Assembly (NCBI GenBank): GCA_029288485.1
Contig: JARIHC010000004.1
Coordinates: 1-64,000, forward strand
Source of the DNA: Candidatus Saccharimonadota bacterium
GTDB taxonomy: Bacteria; Patescibacteriota; Saccharimonadia; Saccharimonadales; UBA4665
Reading direction: 5' to 3'
DNA length: 64,000 bases
Part shown: in pieces, positions 63,027 to 64,000 of the stretch
Layout: the number at the start of each line of letters is the position of its first letter
Position numbering within the stretch: the stretch's first letter is position 1
The notes under the pieces: generated by a model
Database searches by the model: none
Told to the model about the DNA's origin: nothing
The model's input: only the letters and a program-made list of their open reading frames with translations
Made by a program: the position numbers and the translations under genes

Positions 63027-64000
63027 GCCGGAGCTCCCTGGGTGTGGGCTTTATAAAGCCTGGCAATTTTGTCGCTAGCGGCGCCCCAAGATAATTGTTT
63101 GTATTCTTGGGAGGCATTAGATATCAACTCTTGACGTAGCGCATTGTTTCTTAATGCGCCAGTAATTTGGTTGGCCATTTCGTTTATGTCCCAGAAATCA
63201 ACCCTAAGACAACTGTGTAGCACTTCACTGACGCCAGATTGTTTGCTAATGAGCGAAGGCGTGCCGTAACCGATGGCTTCTAGCGGCGTCAGGCCAAACG
63301 GCTCAGATATTGAGGGCATAACAAACAAGTCGCCAACTGCGAAAGCGTCACGCCAGCGTTTGCCGCGCTGAAAGTCGGCGAATAGCACATTAGGACCTAT
63401 GCCTAACTCTGCTGACAGCTCTACCAGCTCGCGGTATTGCTCGCCGTTGCCAACGATTAGCAGCAGGGACCTAGGCTCTTGGGCTACTACATCTTTCATA
63501 GCTCTTAGCAGGTTAGGCAGGCCTTTTTGGATAGTCAGCCGGCCGACGTTGACTACAACCTTGTAGCCGAGCTGTTTCATAAGTGTGATATAGCGGTAAG
63601 CGTTTTCTGATTGCTCAAGCTCTAGTTCACCGGGGTTAATGCTGTTATGTACTACGGTTATCTTATCTGCCGGAATGCCATAATCACGGACAATACACAT
63701 TTTAGTATGCTCGCTTACAGCAATAATTTGATCAGCTAGCTGCATGGATAAGCCCTCTACCTCTTTAACTAGCGGATTGCCGTGCGGGCTGCCGCAGCGG
63801 TCTGATTCGACAGAATGAACATGCAGTATGAGCGGACAACCTTTAAGTTCTTTTACGCGCAAAGCAGCACGGAAGGTGAGCCAGTCGTGAGCATGAACTA
63901 TATCAATTTCCTTGCTCTCGGCCATGCGCATGACATTACGTTCATAAAGACGCTGCTGATCATGGAGAGTCAGATGCTGCTCGCTGCCGTCGGGTAAGAT
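63023..64000 (-). CDS. Partial CDS: GT4 glycosyltransferase, glycogen/starch synthase-like
   Basis: The frame is open to the window edge, so the N-terminus is missing; 325 residues are visible. IVHAHDWLT is the conserved N-domain segment, VGRLTIQKGLPNLLRA and the EX7E motif SEPFGLTPLEAIG define the GT4 C-domain. It could be a glycogen synthase or a related alpha-glucan transferase. It heads the run GT4-GH57-GH15 and overlaps GH57 by four bases. Confidence 0.85.
   Translation of the reverse strand: MLPDGSEQHLTLHDQQRLYERNVMRMAESKEIDIVHAHDWLTFRAALRVKELKGCPLILHVHSVESDRCGSPHGNPLVKEVEGLSMQLADQIIAVSEHTKMCIVRDYGIPADKITVVHNSINPGELELEQSENAYRYITLMKQLGYKVVVNVGRLTIQKGLPNLLRAMKDVVAQEPRSLLLIVGNGEQYRELVELSAELGIGPNVLFADFQRGKRWRDAFAVGDLFVMPSISEPFGLTPLEAIGYGTPSLISKQSGVSEVLHSCLRVDFWDINEMANQITGALRNNALRQELISNASQEYKQLSWGAASDKIARLYKAHTQGAPA

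Overview
The window reads as a chromosomal core region of a candidate-phyla-radiation (Patescibacteria) bacterium, most likely Candidatus Saccharibacteria. This is inferred from several signs: a complete str-S10-spc-alpha ribosomal supercluster in which ribosomal protein L30 (rpmD) is missing between rpsE and rplO; very tight gene packing with many TAATG and ATGA start/stop overlaps; zinc-free forms of L36, L33, S14 and RNA polymerase beta'; and a GH57/GH15/GT4 alpha-glucan cluster. TGA is used as a normal stop (for example at the ends of rpsQ, trpS and the 40164-40493 gene), so the UGA-glycine code of Gracilibacteria/Absconditabacteria does not apply. The phylum assignment is by gene content only.

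Layout. 1-9.5 kb: the tail of a dockerin-like protein, then CIRCE-controlled clpC, a membrane HEXXH protein overlapping clpC, radA, a convergent class A penicillin-binding protein, and tyrS. 9.5-20.2 kb: a methyltransferase, an HD/PDE-like phosphohydrolase, recG, a zinc phospholipase C-like protein, rsmD, tRNA-Leu, an alpha/beta hydrolase, hisS, a YdjM-like membrane protein, trigger factor, and a second CIRCE element in front of clpP. 20.2-37.3 kb: rpoB-rpoC, rpsL, rpsG, fusA, tuf and rpsJ, interrupted by eight unrecognised genes, one of them a 669-residue protein with a winged-helix domain. 37.3-52.5 kb: rplC through rpsI in nearly canonical order with secY, infA, rpmJ and rpoA, plus one orphan inserted between rplB and rpsS. 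52.5-59.9 kb: a deoxyribosyltransferase-like gene; an attenuator with an aromatic-rich leader peptide in front of a DAHP synthase-like gene and trpS; a pseudouridine synthase; a delta'-like clamp-loader gene; a TPR protein; yjjX; a serB-like gene; three tRNAs; and rpmG. 59.8-64 kb: a minus-strand operon of GT4 glycosyltransferase, GH57 and GH15 enzymes, cut by the window edge.

Regulation visible in the sequence. Promoter-proximal genes very often have a good -10 hexamer ending only 6-8 bases before the start codon, which predicts leaderless mRNAs (tyrS, recG, tig, clpP, a 159-residue gene at 20165, several orphans in the str region and the attenuator leader peptide). Internal operon genes have Shine-Dalgarno sequences or stop/start overlaps. 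Two perfect CIRCE operators carry the -35 hexamer in their spacer and tie clpC and clpP to an HrcA-type heat-shock response.

The strongest candidate for something undescribed is the attenuator at 52985-53140. It has a 24-codon leader peptide with Tyr, Phe-Trp-Phe codons directly before arm 1 of a four-arm RNA switch (1:2, 2:3, 3:4) ending in an intrinsic terminator, in front of a DAHP synthase-like gene and tryptophanyl-tRNA synthetase. Second are the loss of both zinc sites of RNA polymerase beta' together with zinc-free ribosomal proteins, and the set of orphan genes, including a DNA-binding-like protein, embedded in the ribosomal operons.
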